From a virus: 64,000 bases of DNA. The notes under the pieces were generated by a model. The model was not told the origin of the DNA. It did no database searches and was given only the letters and a program-made list of their open reading frames with translations. Of the stretch, positions 16,099 through 23,868 are shown one piece after another. The position numbers and the translations under genes were made by a program. The stretch covers positions 248,001-312,000 of IMG/VR virus record IMGVR_UViG_3300025133_009608. The stretch is one strand, 5' to 3'. Every line of letters starts with the position of its first letter. Positions within the stretch are counted from its first letter, which is position 1.

Positions 16099-16562
16099 TC
16101 CTTCCTACCGTTTAGGCGCGGGAAGCCTGCACTTTTATCGCCTGAAGCCCCAATAAATTTTATTATCTTCTCGGTAACGTCCTTATCTTTGAATATATCC
16201 AAGATCAAGAGCCTATCCATGGCGCCTGCGTCGGAAAAGGTCTTTATAACATCGCGATGGAACTCGAGCATATCGGGAAGCCCCTCGTGATTAGAGAACC
16301 GCCTCACCGAGCGTGTCCAGGCTGCACTGTCCCTGATGGTTAATATAAATCCGCTGCTATTCGACTCGGCCAGCAGCTCTTCGTATCTTTGGTATAGCGA
16401 ATTATCGATTACCGCAACTGCATCAAGATTTGCGACATTCGGAGTGCCACCGGTGAGCATGCACTTGTGCTCAGACGAAACCCCAAGCTCAAAAAGATAT
16501 GCGGCCAAGCTGGTAGTCCCCGTCCTTGGAAGCCCAATTCCATATATGGCCGTGTAATTCAC
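16095..16562 (-). CDS. Small sulfotransferase-family protein
   Basis: This 155-aa protein begins YGIGLPRTGTTSLAAYLFELG, a clear P-loop-like 5'-phosphosulfate-binding motif. FILTIRDSAAWTRSVRRF at about residue 73 corresponds to the 3'-phosphate-binding segment. It is short compared with typical members (200-300 aa) but both nucleotide-contact elements are present. It should transfer sulfate from PAPS to a hydroxyl or amino group, in this context most likely of a sugar. It is coupled by four-base overlaps to the WlbA-like gene before it and the dehydrogenase after it, which places sulfation in the same programme as sugar synthesis. Confidence 0.75.
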   Translation of the reverse strand: MNYTAIYGIGLPRTGTTSLAAYLFELGVSSEHKCMLTGGTPNVANLDAVAVIDNSLYQRYEELLAESNSSGFILTIRDSAAWTRSVRRFSNHEGLPDMLEFHRDVIKTFSDAGAMDRLLILDIFKDKDVTEKIIKFIGASGDKSAGFPRLNGRKE

Positions 16563-17452
16563 ATCACGCTCTTTGCGATTTCATTGACCACCACTAGAGA
16601 CTCCATTGCATCGTCTATTCCGAACCCGTTGCCAGATAATACTTCTTTATACGAAATTGTATGCAAATCTGTGAATCCGCCGCTAAACTCAACACTTTGG
16701 TTGTCAATCGTTATTTTTCTAAAAGCAGGCTGACCGGCAGCGATAGATTCTTTTGGAAGATCATTTTCATCCGTACTCAGCCTCCATTTTACGTTTGCTC
16801 TCTCTAGAATCAGGGTTCCAGAGACGCTTGATGAATACTTGCTTTCGACTATGTTTTCAACCGGCGACCCAAAAATCCATATTAACATATCGAAAAAATG
16901 TATACCAATATTTGCAGCAAGACCTCCCGACTTAGACTCCTGTCCCTTCCATGACTGGCAATACCACTTGCCTCTTGACGTTATATACTCAAGATTTACA
17001 TCGACAACTTTTTTGGAGTTATTATATCGGCTCTTTATGTCTATAATGGCCGGATGATGACGAAGCTGCAAAATGCAATTTACTGTTCTTCCCGTCTCTC
17101 TCTCTATCTCTTTCAAATATTGCAAGTTACCTGCCATTACAACCAGTGGCTTTTCGCAAATAACATCACAATCGTTACGAAGCGCCAGCCTTATATGCGA
17201 ATCATGCAAATAATTTGGCGAACAAATACTTATGTAGTCTATTTTGCCACTTGTTCTTCTCAGCTTGTCGACGTGTCTATCAAATCTCTCGATTTCGGTA
17301 AAAAAATCTGCCCCTGGAAAGTATGAATCAATAATTCCAACGGAATCAAATGGGTCAATTGCCGCTACCAAGTCGCAGTTGTTGTCTTTTATTGCTCGCA
17401 TATGCCGTGGGGCTACATATCCAGCGGCACCGATGAGTCCAAACTTTTTCAC
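16559..17452 (-). CDS. WlbA/WbpB-type oxidoreductase (UDP-GlcNAcA 3-dehydrogenase, Gfo/Idh/MocA family)
   Basis: This 297-aa protein starts FGLIGAAGYVAPRHMRAIKD and continues DSVGIIDSYFPGADFFTE, DYISICSPNYLHDSHI, CDVICEKPLVV and ILQLRHHPAII. This series is highly characteristic of WlbA/WbpB rather than of Gfo/Idh enzymes in general. The known reaction is NAD-dependent oxidation of C3 of UDP-N-acetylglucosaminuronate, recycling NADH with 2-oxoglutarate. It is followed directly by the sulfotransferase and dehydrogenase genes and preceded by the DegT aminotransferase with an ATGA overlap, the same partners as in Bordetella wlb and Pseudomonas wbp clusters. It is somewhat shorter than the bacterial enzymes (about 315 aa). 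Confidence 0.9.
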   Translation of the reverse strand: MKKFGLIGAAGYVAPRHMRAIKDNNCDLVAAIDPFDSVGIIDSYFPGADFFTEIERFDRHVDKLRRTSGKIDYISICSPNYLHDSHIRLALRNDCDVICEKPLVVMAGNLQYLKEIERETGRTVNCILQLRHHPAIIDIKSRYNNSKKVVDVNLEYITSRGKWYCQSWKGQESKSGGLAANIGIHFFDMLIWIFGSPVENIVESKYSSSVSGTLILERANVKWRLSTDENDLPKESIAAGQPAFRKITIDNQSVEFSGGFTDLHTISYKEVLSGNGFGIDDAMESLVVVNEIAKSVM

Positions 17453-18549
17453 TTTTTACTTCCATAATTAAAGAAAAGATTAATATTATGAGATATATAC
17501 TCCAATTCATCTGCTTTTAGCCCAGGATAAATAGGGAGTGATAAGACCTCATCGCAGGTCTTTCTCGACTCCAGCAGGCCGTCTGAGTCTGCGAACGCCG
17601 AATAGTCACAAAGAGGTGCCGGATAATATATATTCGAGGGGATCCCATTGTTGTATAAAAACTTTTTCAAATCGTCCCTTCGACTTGTTCTTATTGTGAA
17701 CTGATTAAAAGAGTGTAGGCTACATTTCTTTGGCAAAACAATGTTTTCGATATCACCTATAGCATTAAAGTAAAATCTAGCATTCTCCCTTCTCTTTTCA
17801 ATCCATTCGTCCGCTTTCTGAATTAATACTGATAAAAATGCAGCCTGCAATGCATCCAGCCTATAGTTTCCGCCAGTAATTTCATAGTTATACTTTGATG
17901 ACATGCCATGTTTTCTAATCATTCTTAGTCGTTGATCGACCCCCCCGTCGCCCGTGGTAACCGCGCCCCCGTCCCCAAGGCATCCTAGATTTTTTGCCGG
18001 AAAAAAACTAAAACTGCTCGCTATCCCGAAGCTTCCATTTGGGGCACCATAAGATTGAGCACAATCCTCTATAAGATGGATCCCCCTATCTCTGCATGCA
18101 GCCGATAGACTGCTTAGATCGCTATACTCTCCAAACAGGTGAACAAAGATTACCGCCTTCGTAGCTCCCGTGCAAGAGTTCATTATTCCATCGACAGACG
18201 GGGAAAAGGATCCTGGAGCAAGGTCTACAAAAACAGGAGTCAGACCCGCTTTTGAGATAACCGATGCAGATGATATAAACGTAAAAGCCGGGACTATAAC
18301 CTCAGATCCCGGTGGTAAGTCGAGAGATGTTAATATCGCAGTTAATGCGTCTGTGCCGTTCGACACTCCAACGCAATATTTCGACCCAACTTTTCTGGAA
18401 AAAATATCCTCAAAAAGCTCAACTTCGGAGCCTAAGATAAAGTTTCCATGCTCAAGGCACCTCTCCAGGCATCCGACCAGCTCTTTCCTGCTGCCGCTTA
18501 ACATTTTTGAAAAATTAAAAAAATCAATATTTGTATCTATTTTTTCCAA
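17449..18549 (-). CDS. DegT/DnrJ/EryC1 aminotransferase, WlbC/WbpE-like
   Basis: This 366-aa PLP aminotransferase shows GNFILGSEVELFE, VGVSNGTDALTAIL, VIVPAFTFISSASVI, PVFVDL, HLIEDCAQSYGA and the PLP-lysine segment SFFPAKNLGCLGDGGAV. Length and motifs match the sugar aminotransferase family. Next to the WlbA-like gene its likely substrate is the UDP-3-keto-GlcNAcA made by that enzyme, giving UDP-2-acetamido-3-amino-2,3-dideoxy-glucuronate. The start overlaps the upstream amidotransferase-like gene by 13 bases and the stop overlaps the WlbA-like gene by four. Catalytic residues look intact. Confidence 0.9.
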   Translation of the reverse strand: MEKIDTNIDFFNFSKMLSGSRKELVGCLERCLEHGNFILGSEVELFEDIFSRKVGSKYCVGVSNGTDALTAILTSLDLPPGSEVIVPAFTFISSASVISKAGLTPVFVDLAPGSFSPSVDGIMNSCTGATKAVIFVHLFGEYSDLSSLSAACRDRGIHLIEDCAQSYGAPNGSFGIASSFSFFPAKNLGCLGDGGAVTTGDGGVDQRLRMIRKHGMSSKYNYEITGGNYRLDALQAAFLSVLIQKADEWIEKRRENARFYFNAIGDIENIVLPKKCSLHSFNQFTIRTSRRDDLKKFLYNNGIPSNIYYPAPLCDYSAFADSDGLLESRKTCDEVLSLPIYPGLKADELEYISHNINLFFNYGSKK

Positions 18550-19394
18550 AAAACCTCTCCATTAAATGCTATACTATCGTGCGGAACTTTAAAGATATCG
18601 AGCCATATGTTAAATTGGCAAAAAAACATTTTCTGCCTCTTGCTTTTCGGCTCCACCGCGAACCCCTTTGCTCTCAATGCCTCGACGTGCTTGTCAATTA
18701 TGTCGTGGTCTACCCACTCCATAATAAAGCCACTTTTATCTCTAAATACAAAGTCTTTAGAGAAATCTTCTAAAAGTAATTCTTTTATTATCTTTTTGCC
18801 AAAAGACTCTTTGTTGTATTCTTGCAAATCACGATCCAAGAATGGGTACCGTCCTTCGATGTCAAATTTTAAGCCCATTTTATCATTTTTCCGAAGGTGA
18901 TGAAAAATAAGAAGATTCTTATCGTGATGTAGCTTGTCCTGGTTGGTTTTCGCAGAAATCTCTGCGAAAAGCCCTCTGGGATACTCTTCCGTGTCATAAT
19001 ATGAGTACCCGCCATATAACTCATCGGATCCTAGTCCGCTTATGCTTACTCTTTTTTGTTTTTTATTAATCTCACGATAAAGAAAATATCCAACCGATAC
19101 CCAGTAAAACGGCTCCTCCCATATTCTCACTATTTCATATAAATAATCTTCAAAAGAGTCTATCCTGTGAGAGAAGTAATGTACATTTATTCCATATTTA
19201 TCTTCAACAATTTTAGCATACTTATCGTCGCCATAGCACAAGAAGAGGCAATCCTCTTCTCGCCCTAGCTCGCACACCGCCTTCACTATGAGTGAGCTGT
19301 CGAGCCCTCCCGATAGTGGCACAGCGCAGTTCTTGGTTATCCTTTTTTCGACTGCTATTTTAAAGTTTTTATAGTATTTTTGCGCTACTGACAT
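18537..19394 (-). CDS. Asparagine-synthase-like protein, C-terminal ATP-pyrophosphatase part
   Basis: This 285-aa protein carries the PP-loop CAVPLSGGLDSSLIVKAV, then SISGLGSDELYGGYSYYD and GRYPFLDRDLQEY, all typical of the synthetase domain of AsnB-like enzymes. It starts with a helix that normally follows the glutaminase domain. The glutaminase domain is encoded just upstream in another frame, with a 26-base overlap. Removing one A from the five-A run at 19377-19381 would fuse both into one protein of about 460 aa. Relatives such as WbpS-like proteins amidate sugar uronic acids, which suits this cluster. It may be a naturally split enzyme or a sequence error. Confidence 0.8.
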   Translation of the reverse strand: MSVAQKYYKNFKIAVEKRITKNCAVPLSGGLDSSLIVKAVCELGREEDCLFLCYGDDKYAKIVEDKYGINVHYFSHRIDSFEDYLYEIVRIWEEPFYWVSVGYFLYREINKKQKRVSISGLGSDELYGGYSYYDTEEYPRGLFAEISAKTNQDKLHHDKNLLIFHHLRKNDKMGLKFDIEGRYPFLDRDLQEYNKESFGKKIIKELLLEDFSKDFVFRDKSGFIMEWVDHDIIDKHVEALRAKGFAVEPKSKRQKMFFCQFNIWLDIFKVPHDSIAFNGEVFWKK

Positions 19395-19896
19395 TTCCGA
19401 ATCCAGTTATGTTTGTACTATTAAAATCTATTAATGGGAGCGATGAAATATTTGACGAATATACCACTGATCCCTCAAAGCTCTGCATATATAGTGATCT
19501 TACTTTAAATGGATCTGTATAAACATACTCTTTTTTATTTTTCTTGTCCCAAATGAGTATAGCGTACTGTCCATCTAATCTCTTTACGAAATCTTCGCCC
19601 CACTTCTTAAATGAGAATAATATTGTTTCGAAATCAGAATCATACTTAAAATCATACTCTTTAAGCTCTTTGTTTATTTCTCTGTAATTATATATTTCGC
19701 CATTAAATAAGAGAACATAGTCATCACACTCTAATGGGAGCTGCATTGTATCTTCGCCTGTAATCTGCAGTCTCGTCTGTATGAGCTGTGCCCCGTCTCC
19801 TATGAATTCTCCACAAGAATCTGGGCCGCGATCCTTTATTGAATCCGGAATTTCTGGATATCTATAGTCACCAATTACCGCAAGTATTCCGCACAC
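19369..19896 (-). CDS. Asparagine-synthase-like protein, N-terminal glutaminase (class II GATase) part
   Basis: This 175-aa protein has RGPDSCGEF, LFNGEIYNYREI and a C-terminal region with ILIWDKKNKKEYVYTDPF, the order of the AsnB glutaminase domain. The start matters. Upstream in-frame GTG (19908) and ATG (19899) codons would bury the catalytic Cys behind extra residues. GTG at 19896 gives MCGILAVIG, leaving Cys at the N terminus after Met removal, and has GAGG six bases upstream. This domain releases ammonia from glutamine for the synthetase part encoded just downstream. It lacks a domain of its own for ATP use, so it should act with that product. Confidence 0.8.
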   Translation of the reverse strand: MCGILAVIGDYRYPEIPDSIKDRGPDSCGEFIGDGAQLIQTRLQITGEDTMQLPLECDDYVLLFNGEIYNYREINKELKEYDFKYDSDFETILFSFKKWGEDFVKRLDGQYAILIWDKKNKKEYVYTDPFKVRSLYMQSFEGSVVYSSNISSLPLIDFNSTNITGFGNVSSAKIL

Positions 19897-19904
19897 CATA
19901 CACC

Positions 19905-20501
19905 TCACTCGAAATGGTAAAGACAGTACTTTGCCTTACAGGAGTTGGCATAATATTCCCATATTTTTTCAAACCCAAATTGCTCGTAATCCCTCGGAAA
20001 CCAATATGGAGCCATCTCTGCGGTCCCCTGGGGCTCTCTGTCTGGAGCTTCAAATATCACAATTATTTTTCCAATTCTCTTTAGATTATCAATAATCTCA
20101 TCTACTTCGGGAATATGACATAAGACAGAATTCACATAAACAACATCATATTTTTTAGTTATACTGGGCAGGTCTGTATCGTCCCCCACCCATATATTTC
20201 TCAGTCCGAACACCCTCCTCCCCTCTTCAATGGCGCGTTCACTGATATCGATTCCATAAACTTCTATATTTCTTTCCCTAAACTGGTTGAGATGCCTCCC
20301 TATATTGCACCCAAATTCAAATAGCGTCGTTGGAGAGAGGGAGTCTATGTAGTCGTATATATAAAAATTATTTTCAAAAATATTATATTGAAAATGATAT
20401 TTATTTTTATAGTACTCCCCCGCACTACTGCTCGGCCCCGTGGGAGTCTTAGGCCCCAAGAGTGACTCAATTAAGTCTTTATATAAATACCTATGAGCCA
20501 T
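19905..20501 (-). CDS. SAM-dependent methyltransferase
   Basis: This 198-aa protein shows LFEFGCNIGRHLNQF (motif I, SAM-binding) at about residue 56, VYGIDISERAIEEG (acidic residue contacting ribose), YDVVYVNSVLCHIPE (motif IV) and IIVIFEAPD. This is a class I Rossmann methyltransferase of the small sugar- or metabolite-modifying type. The first 45 residues are rich in aromatic and charged residues and may cap the active site. It overlaps the preceding glycosyltransferase by 11 bases and the following amidotransferase region is coupled to it. O-methylation of the glycan is the simplest reading; a protein or lipid substrate cannot be excluded. Confidence 0.78.
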   Translation of the reverse strand: MAHRYLYKDLIESLLGPKTPTGPSSSAGEYYKNKYHFQYNIFENNFYIYDYIDSLSPTTLFEFGCNIGRHLNQFRERNIEVYGIDISERAIEEGRRVFGLRNIWVGDDTDLPSITKKYDVVYVNSVLCHIPEVDEIIDNLKRIGKIIVIFEAPDREPQGTAEMAPYWFPRDYEQFGFEKIWEYYANSCKAKYCLYHFE

Positions 20502-21489
20502 TCGACTTCCTTATTTTTTCCAGTTCGAATATCTCTGGGATCTCTTGGCGGATATACTCATCGCTTACAACTTCATGATTGACGCGTATAATGGATTTTG
20601 TCATATTTACTTCGCCCTTTATATCACACATAACAAGGCCATTCTCCCTGCACGAGAAGTGAAGGTGTCTTTTTCTATGGTTTTTTATGGCATCTCTTGG
20701 CCATTTGTCTAAATACTTATCCTCACTGTCGAGCCATAGCTTCCACTCTAATTTCTCCAATATTTCTTTCGATAACGCCCTCCCCGGAGCAATAGGCTCT
20801 CCTCGATGATGTCCGATACCCTTTATATTCCCCTGATATCCATTCGAATAAGTTGAGTATTTCGTTAATAAGTCATAATAATATATGTCTAATGAGGCTA
20901 TTTCGTCATACTTCTTCTTTTGCATATTCAACAATACAAATAAAAAATACTTATCTGAGAATAAATTATCGGACCCCGTCAGGATAACATAGTCTGGGTC
21001 GTATTCCTTGCACGCCAGCAGCCTAATGTTCGCCTTTCTCCCCAGCGGAGCGTTGGGGGATTCCACATACTTAAACCCACAGCCTTCCACCAGTTCTCGC
21101 GACAACCTGCCCTCACTGCCGACGACTACTACATTTATAGTGATCTTTGGAAATCTATTTTTTAATCGCCTGATTCCCGCAGCCCAGGCCATGAAGACGT
21201 CATGACGTCTCCATATCATTGTGGCAATAACTATGCTCAGGCCGGCAGGCTCCGGATCGGAAAATAATTTTTTGTTAAACTTATTTACTCCATATCTATA
21301 AATCTTTTTTTTATTAGAATATTGAACAATCGGTTTCGACTTCCCGCCGCTCTTACTCTGGAGAGGCAGCTGGTCCGATGGGATCGTATATATCCTACTT
21401 GTATTTTCAATAGCCCCCCCAGACGATGATGAGGCCTTCCTTATGGACTTAAAGTTGGCGTTCTTCTTTTTTATTTTTATTTTTTTCAC
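20491..21489 (-). CDS. GT-A-type glycosyltransferase-like protein
   Basis: This 332-aa protein starts at a GTG with a Lys-rich N-terminal tail (residues 1-40). The core begins LSIVIATMIWRRHDVF, followed by VVVGSEGRLS, PLGRKANIRLLA and YVILTGSDNLFSD, where the SDN plays the role of the usual DxD. GEPIAPGRALSKEIL follows. The same four landmarks recur in the C-terminal half of the 460-aa protein at 22486-23868, so the two are paralogues. Donor and acceptor are unknown. It shares no visible signal peptide or membrane segment, so it probably acts in the cytoplasm on a nucleotide-sugar donor. Confidence 0.7.
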   Translation of the reverse strand: MKKIKIKKKNANFKSIRKASSSSGGAIENTSRIYTIPSDQLPLQSKSGGKSKPIVQYSNKKKIYRYGVNKFNKKLFSDPEPAGLSIVIATMIWRRHDVFMAWAAGIRRLKNRFPKITINVVVVGSEGRLSRELVEGCGFKYVESPNAPLGRKANIRLLACKEYDPDYVILTGSDNLFSDKYFLFVLLNMQKKKYDEIASLDIYYYDLLTKYSTYSNGYQGNIKGIGHHRGEPIAPGRALSKEILEKLEWKLWLDSEDKYLDKWPRDAIKNHRKRHLHFSCRENGLVMCDIKGEVNMTKSIIRVNHEVVSDEYIRQEIPEIFELEKIRKSNGS

Positions 21490-21493
21490 TTTG

Positions 21494-21970
21494 TTATTTA
21501 ATCTTTATTTTATAAAATTTTGCCGGGGACCCAAACCAGACTTCTTTATCTGGGATGTTGCTTCGAACCTGAGAACACGCGCCAATAATACAATCGCTTC
21601 CTATCTCAAATCCAGGCATGAGAGTTACGTTCGCCCCAATGAGCGTTCCGTTTCCAATCCCCACAACCATCTTCTCGTCGTTCCTGCTCAAGTCTGCCGT
21701 GTCTGTCAGCACAAACCCATATTTTATTAAAACATTAGAGCCGATAACGGCGTTCGCAGAGATTGTACACCTACTTCCAAACGATGTTCCATCACCTATT
21801 GTGACATTCTCCCGAATCTCACAATAGGCCGTAAAACTACAGTTTTTTCCAATTTTTGACCCACTTCTTATGATACAAAATGGGCCAACCTTGGTACCGT
21901 CCCCAATCTCAACTCCATCTTCAATATATGCAAGCGGATGTATTTCCAAATTTCTTCCCAAATCTCTCAC
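21494..21970 (-). CDS. Hexapeptide-repeat (left-handed beta-helix) acyltransferase
   Basis: This 158-aa protein is built of hexapeptide turns from the start: IHPLAYIEDGVEIGDGTKVG, then IGKNCSF, VTIGDGTSFG, AVIGSNVLI, VGIGNGTLIG and SDCIIGACSQV. It ends in VWFGSPAKFYK, the usual C-terminal sugar O/N-acyltransferase signature (G-x-PAK). It starts at GTG, overlapping the stop of the next upstream gene by one base. In a cluster with WlbA- and WlbC-like enzymes, it is a candidate for the WlbB/WbpD N-acetyltransferase step on the 3-amino group, though its sequence is not specific enough to prove that. Confidence 0.8.
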   Translation of the reverse strand: MRDLGRNLEIHPLAYIEDGVEIGDGTKVGPFCIIRSGSKIGKNCSFTAYCEIRENVTIGDGTSFGSRCTISANAVIGSNVLIKYGFVLTDTADLSRNDEKMVVGIGNGTLIGANVTLMPGFEIGSDCIIGACSQVRSNIPDKEVWFGSPAKFYKIKIK

Positions 21971-22485
21971 TATGCGCCCCCCTCGGCCGTCTGCCGATCT
22001 AGTTTTCTAATTATTTTCGCCGGAGAGCCATAAATAAGCACTTCATTTTCATAAAACGATGAAGTGACTACAGAGCCCATCCCTATTATATTTTTGCTAC
22101 CCAGCACAGCCCTATTTCTAATGCAACAGTTTATTTTTATCTTGTTTAAGCTGCCAATTTTACAAAATCCAGCCAAAATCGCTCGCACTCCGATTTCATT
22201 TTTGTCCCCAATTAAAACATCGTGGCCAATATTCGAGTAATTCATTATAAAATTTCCAGACCCTATCGCTGTATCGCTCTCTGCTCCGGACATTATAGAG
22301 ACATGAGCTCCAATCCAATTATCATCTCCAATTACAACCCCGCAAACATCATCGGGGCCGCTACTGGTAAACCCCGGCAGACCTATAACTGCGTATGGGT
22401 ATATTATATTTCCAGTTCCAATCACAACGTTATCGCAAATAATCGCCGTACTATGAATCTTGTTTCCATCTATAAAACTCCACAT
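21970..22485 (-). CDS. LpxA-like hexapeptide-repeat acyltransferase
   Basis: This 171-aa protein shows IHSTAIICDNVVIGTGNIIY, PYAVIGLPGF, VVIGDDNWIGAHVSI, SNIGHDVLIGDKNEIG and ILIYGSPAKIIRKL-like ends, with an overall turn order like the LpxA/UDP-GlcNAc acyltransferase group. Its His in NIGHDVLIG is positioned like the catalytic His of those enzymes. It lies between the two-domain glycosyltransferase and the second hexapeptide protein. Having two acyltransferases fits a diamino sugar needing two acyl groups or one sugar plus one O-acetylation. The exact acceptor is unknown. Confidence 0.78.
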   Translation of the reverse strand: MWSFIDGNKIHSTAIICDNVVIGTGNIIYPYAVIGLPGFTSSGPDDVCGVVIGDDNWIGAHVSIMSGAESDTAIGSGNFIMNYSNIGHDVLIGDKNEIGVRAILAGFCKIGSLNKIKINCCIRNRAVLGSKNIIGMGSVVTSSFYENEVLIYGSPAKIIRKLDRQTAEGGA

Positions 22486-23868
22486 TTACTTGATCATCTC
22501 CAAGATTCTACTACGCTCATCATCCGTCAGCTCTCTATTATTCGATGTTTTTAATATCTGCTTAAGAGTGGTTCTATTCCCCTCTGTCTTTATATCTACA
22601 ATTATACCATTTATATCCTTCATGCTCAGGACCGTCTGGCTCTTGATTGATTTCAATTTTTTAGACCAAAGCTTTCCATCGGGAGAGTTATTCGCGTCGT
22701 CTGGCCATAAATTTGGACCAATTCTTTCAACCAATGACCGACTGAGGCATCGCCCGGGGGCGAGCGGCTCTGTTGATCGCCCTCCCTTGTACCCAAATGT
22801 ATATGCCCCAGTCTTGGACTTCATATCGTAAAAGTACAAGTCGCCCCAACTTATTAAATCATATGACATTGCCTTGGTCTTCAGTTCGGAAAAAACTTCC
22901 TTGGAAATTAAATCATCACTGCCTAACAGGATTATGTGGGTGTATTGCTTGCTCTTTATGAACCACTTTATTCTGGCATTAAACTTCCGTCCAAGTGGCT
23001 TATTTTTCTCCTCGACGTAGTGGCACCCGAGACTTTTTGATAGCAACTCCGATCTGCGACCCTCACTTCCGACTGCCAATATATCTGCAAATTGACTATT
23101 ATTCTTTACGAACAGCCTAAATACATCCTCTCTTCTCCAGATTGGGGTAGCTATCAATGGCCGGAACTCGCTACGTGGCGGTGGGAGCTTTCTTTTGCTC
23201 TTATTCCTCAGAGAACTAGACAGACCCTTGGAGGCTCCGTTGTAAGCTTTTTTACTTATATAACTTCCGTCCATTTTCCACTTTCTTTTTAGATATCCGA
23301 CGAAGTGTCTTGCTCCAGCGTCACTTCCGAATTTTCTCATCTTCTGTGTATACTCATAATATTTTGAAAATGCTATAGCTGCCGTCGGAGCCGAATCGTG
23401 GTCCCCGAGTACTTTGGATATTTCAACATTTTGGTACCCCAACTTCGCAGCTCTTTTTGCAAAGTCTCGGTCACCACCCAGAACATCTCTAAACTCTAAC
23501 TGCTGCAGCGCCTCAGAGCTCCATAGCTTCAATGAGCCAATCTTCTTCTCTAAGAATAAATCATATAATAACGAGGAGGCATTAAGAATTTTTACTCCAT
23601 CTGCTTCTTTCTTTTTTGCGAACTTGAGCAGCTCAGTGATAGCATTTTTCTTAAGATACATGTCCTCATCTATCTGAAGGCACCACTTGGTACCAACACA
23701 CGCATTTCGCATAGTGTTTAGCCACGCAGATTGTGGCGACTTATTTTTAATAACCACAACTTCAACAACATTTGGGCTCTCAGCGGCTAATTCATCTATT
23801 ATCTTCTTGCAGCGAGCAAACGTTGGAGACCCAACCGTTCCGATGCATATTGTTATTGAGTCACCCAT
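22486..23868 (-). CDS. Two-domain GT-A-type glycosyltransferase
   Basis: This 460-aa protein has an N-terminal family 2-like domain: ITICIGTVGSPTFARCKKII, VVVIKNKSPQSAWLN, CLQIDEDMYLKKNAI (DED as the metal site) and FRDVLGGDRDFAKRA. A basic linker at about residues 205-235 follows. The second domain, from about 240, has LIATPIWRREDVF, AVGSEGRRSELL, PLGRKFNARI, IILLGSDDLIS and EPLAPGRCLSRSL, closely paralogous to the 332-aa protein two genes downstream. Two catalytic domains suggest addition of two linkages or a polymerising activity. Stop and next start abut (TAA then ATG). Confidence 0.75.
   Translation of the reverse strand: MGDSITICIGTVGSPTFARCKKIIDELAAESPNVVEVVVIKNKSPQSAWLNTMRNACVGTKWCLQIDEDMYLKKNAITELLKFAKKKEADGVKILNASSLLYDLFLEKKIGSLKLWSSEALQQLEFRDVLGGDRDFAKRAAKLGYQNVEISKVLGDHDSAPTAAIAFSKYYEYTQKMRKFGSDAGARHFVGYLKRKWKMDGSYISKKAYNGASKGLSSSLRNKSKRKLPPPRSEFRPLIATPIWRREDVFRLFVKNNSQFADILAVGSEGRRSELLSKSLGCHYVEEKNKPLGRKFNARIKWFIKSKQYTHIILLGSDDLISKEVFSELKTKAMSYDLISWGDLYFYDMKSKTGAYTFGYKGGRSTEPLAPGRCLSRSLVERIGPNLWPDDANNSPDGKLWSKKLKSIKSQTVLSMKDINGIIVDIKTEGNRTTLKQILKTSNNRELTDDERSRILEMIK

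Noticed and set aside
19897-19908. GTG at 19908 or ATG at 19899 as start of the glutaminase-like gene
   Set aside because: Both would leave residues before the catalytic Cys; GTG at 19896 gives MCGI and has a better SD distance. The GTGA overlap at 19908 is noted as the main counter-argument.
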